Position numbers and translations under genes: made by a program. This document shows positions 61,581 through 64,000 of a stretch of DNA of 64,000 nucleotides, one piece after another. Source of the stretch: Dreissena polymorpha. Taxonomy: Eukaryota > Mollusca > Bivalvia > Myida > Dreissenidae. The DNA is taken from assembly GCF_020536995.1 (NCBI RefSeq), contig NC_068359.1, positions 108,471,582 to 108,535,581 of the forward strand, written 5' to 3'. Each line of letters starts with the position of its first letter. The stretch's first letter is position 1. The notes under the pieces are model-generated. The model worked only from the letters and a program-made list of their open reading frames with translations. It was not told the origin of the DNA and made no database searches.

Positions 61581-63526
61581 AATGACGCGAAATATCAGTA
61601 ACCACATGTTTACGTGTCGTCAATATATAATATCGCAGGATTATCATCTGCGTAGGGCCTACATATCTATTCAGCTGCGAAGCCCTGCAAACACTTGTAT
61701 GTGAAGTCTCGTATTCTAGTGTCCGTATATATACTTACAGTATTTTGTCTATTGGCTTCACCAGACACATTTGCTGAAATGGTTCAATCTGTTTAGCTGT
61801 TCTCCGGTTGACAAATATGTCTATGTTATTGACGTTAATGGTCATTTTTCTAGTCGTGAATGTACATGGCTGATTCGATATTACCGATATCACCGGTAAG
61901 GACAGGAAGGAAAGCTCCAATCACATTACAATTATTTAGGTGGTAAAAATGTAGTCATTTTAATATTGGAACAAAGGGCGACAGCAATTGTACGAAACAA
62001 ATGTAAGAAAAGAGTGCATAATGTTGTAATCACAAATATCAGTAATCCAAGTGATTGGGTACCGTAATACAGTAAAGCTATTATCCAAATGTTTTTTCGG
62101 CTGACAGAGCTCCGAAACTAGCCTCACTCCGGCGGTTATAATACAACCGAATGACTTATTTGCGCAATATTGTGATTTATTTCCGAATCTTATAATAAAC
62201 GTACTCACTGAATTTGTTTCAAATGACTTTTAAATGAGAAGTAATCAATACATTTATAAATAATAAATAATAAATAGCAAAGAATTTATAAGTCACAATA
62301 TATAACGTTAATCAGTAAGTCGTTTAGTTTTGGTACTACACATGTATCTTTCGTGAAGAAATATTCCCTATGTATTCTCTGCTTTTCTGTGACAAATGCC
62401 AAGACATTATTTAACTTCATGCCGTTCATTTCACTCCACGTAACAAGTTACGAAACACCATCATCGATCGCTCCTTGACTAACTGAAGTCGTTATAGAGA
62501 TTCATTATAGTTGGCTTTAAACCAAACATTACCAATGTCAGTACTTCAAGCAATAATTTAAAAGAAATAATGACTTATTGGTACTTGCGGTTCCAACTCG
62601 CAAGCCTGAAGTCAAAGAGAAACAATTTAAGACAAAACTTATGACAGATTTATACATCAATGGGGATCACAAAAATAATTACAGAATGTAAACACACCGA
62701 TAAGAACTTTATTTCTGCAAATATCTCAAGTTATTGAAAGACATTAAAACATCTTCAGTGCATAAAATACAGTTTGCTTGCAGTTTGTGCCGATATATTA
62801 ACATTTAAAAATAAATCCGTGAATACGTCTCAGATTGGTGCAACAATTTGTATAGGTTGAGAAAACGATGTAAACATAATTTCTGGCCAATAACACAGGC
62901 TTATGAAATACAGTAGTTATGACGTCTTTTTTATTGCCGTATGCAGCATAAAATGGTCTTTTATGCAATAGTTGAAATTCTTAAGAAACATTGTTATTTA
63001 AAAAGTTATTTAAAAACAACAACACACACAACAACACAAAAACAAACAACAACAACACTTACCGGTGTGTTAACATCCATTTACATTTAAGTTTGAACCC
63101 CACAAAGTCACGTGATACTGCACCATGTGCATAGTTAGTTCAACTCAATGACGTTATAACCAACCACGCGACGAAAGTCGAGCCACCTGGAACAATAATT
63201 TTCCCATTAAACCAGATCTGGAAAGATTTTTTTTTGTGATGGCAGATAGTGTATGTATCTTTTCAGGTCTGGAAAATGTACGTCATCCCGCGGTTCCTAT
63301 ATGGTATAGAAGTACAGCTGCTTTAATCCAGAAATTTCAGGATACTAGAAGCCTTTCAAAGAAAGATACTTCGACATCTACATGGCTTGCCAGAGAGATC
63401 ATCAAACGCAGCTGTCTATACCCTGGTAGGGGCCGAACCCGTTGAGCTTGCTCATTGAGAGAAATCGCATGGCACTTTTCTTGAACATTGCACGTTTACC
63501 AGGATCGGTTGAACATCAAGTTTGTT
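61581..63526. other. Gene-poor AT-rich stretch
   Basis: Only short ORFs (under about 85 codons) without recognisable motifs occur here. A low-complexity CAACAACA run lies near 63017-63060. Nothing else is supported. Confidence 0.5.
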
Positions 63527-63680
63527 GGTTTGTTTGCATCAAACTTTAAAATTGGCCATGCATGTGTATCTCATGGAGCTGCACATTTTCAGTGGTGAAA
63601 TGTCAAGGTCATCCTTTAAGGTCGAAAGTCAGAGATATGGGGGGGGGGGGGGGAAATGTGTTTCACAAACACATCTTGTT
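63527..63680. repeat. Truncated short dispersed repeat
   Basis: It contains GGCCATGCATGTGTATCTCA, GGAGCTGCACATTTTCAGTG, TCAAGGTCATCCTTTAAGGT, a G14-type run, and the end GTGTTTCACAAACACATCTT. It abuts the block duplicated from 54063. Confidence 0.7.
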
Positions 63681-64000
63681 ATATTATGTTTTTTAATTTG
63701 ATTTGAAAGAACTCAAGTGCTAGTCCGATTTCTATGATTTTTTTACATTTGTGCAGCTACTACTAAGTATATAATAATGGTAAGTTTCTACAAGGCTTGT
63801 AAATCTTCTCCAATTTGGTTAACCAAATTGGATAGTTTTACTTTGAGAAATTTTTGCGTAGAAAATACATCATGCTTATGCTTACTATTATTATTACGCA
63901 ACGCATAATTTTGGCTGTCAAAAGTTAAAGTGATGTTAACCATGGTAGTTCTATTACATGTATTAACTTGTACGTTTGAATAATGAAACTGCTTTTTATT
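63681..64000. repeat. Second copy of the block downstream of SRPRB
   Basis: It matches 54063-54540 in the same orientation from TAATTTGATTTGAAAGAACT to the window edge. It lacks the internal duplication and starts directly at the end of a dispersed repeat. No SRPRB exon precedes it. It may continue beyond the window. Confidence 0.88.

Overview
This is eukaryotic, AT-rich DNA with short exons, long introns and GT-AG splicing. It is almost certainly from a bivalve mollusc. Two repeat classes point that way: elements that open near TATGCCCC and carry many AGGTCA motifs, and palindromic SINE-like elements with a core such as CTAATCAGGGACGACAC. I infer a dreissenid (zebra or quagga mussel) from memory of these repeats, without a database search.

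Four genes lie on the + strand. (1) 265-5189: the 3' part of a TMEM26-like membrane protein; its 5' exons lie before the window. (2) 6966-32224: a 13-exon gene for TFIIH subunit p44 (GTF2H2/SSL1), about 398 residues. (3) 37907-41607: an 8-exon gene for an unrecognised secreted, cysteine-rich, probably GPI-anchored 409-residue protein. (4) 42748-53691: a 7-exon gene for the signal-recognition-particle receptor beta subunit (SRPRB), about 260 residues. These are unrelated housekeeping or surface genes and there is no operon logic. I see no convincing gene after 53.7 kb; that part is a repeat landscape of foldback elements, a hAT-like element with a perfect 8-bp target duplication, and a copied 3' flank.

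The strongest unexplained signal is in the introns. In GTF2H2, the introns after exons 4, 6, 8 and 10 each hold a minisatellite whose unit is a copy of the neighbouring exon-intron junction, so a real splice site is followed or preceded by 2 to 15 tandem decoys. The TMEM26-like gene shows a weaker version on both sides of its second intron in the window. In GTF2H2 intron 4 every unit has an AG/GT core, like a row of recursive-splicing sites. Intron 9 holds an 8.5-kb array of about 166 copies of a 51-bp unit ending a few bases from the next acceptor. This array is open in several frames on both strands, which makes giant but spurious ORFs.

Three places in otherwise well-conserved exons (GTF2H2 exon 2, SRPRB exons 6 and 7) need one base fewer, or a non-AG acceptor, to stay in frame. 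Residual single-base insertions in the assembly are the simplest explanation. No RNA genes, CRISPR arrays or virus-derived elements were found.
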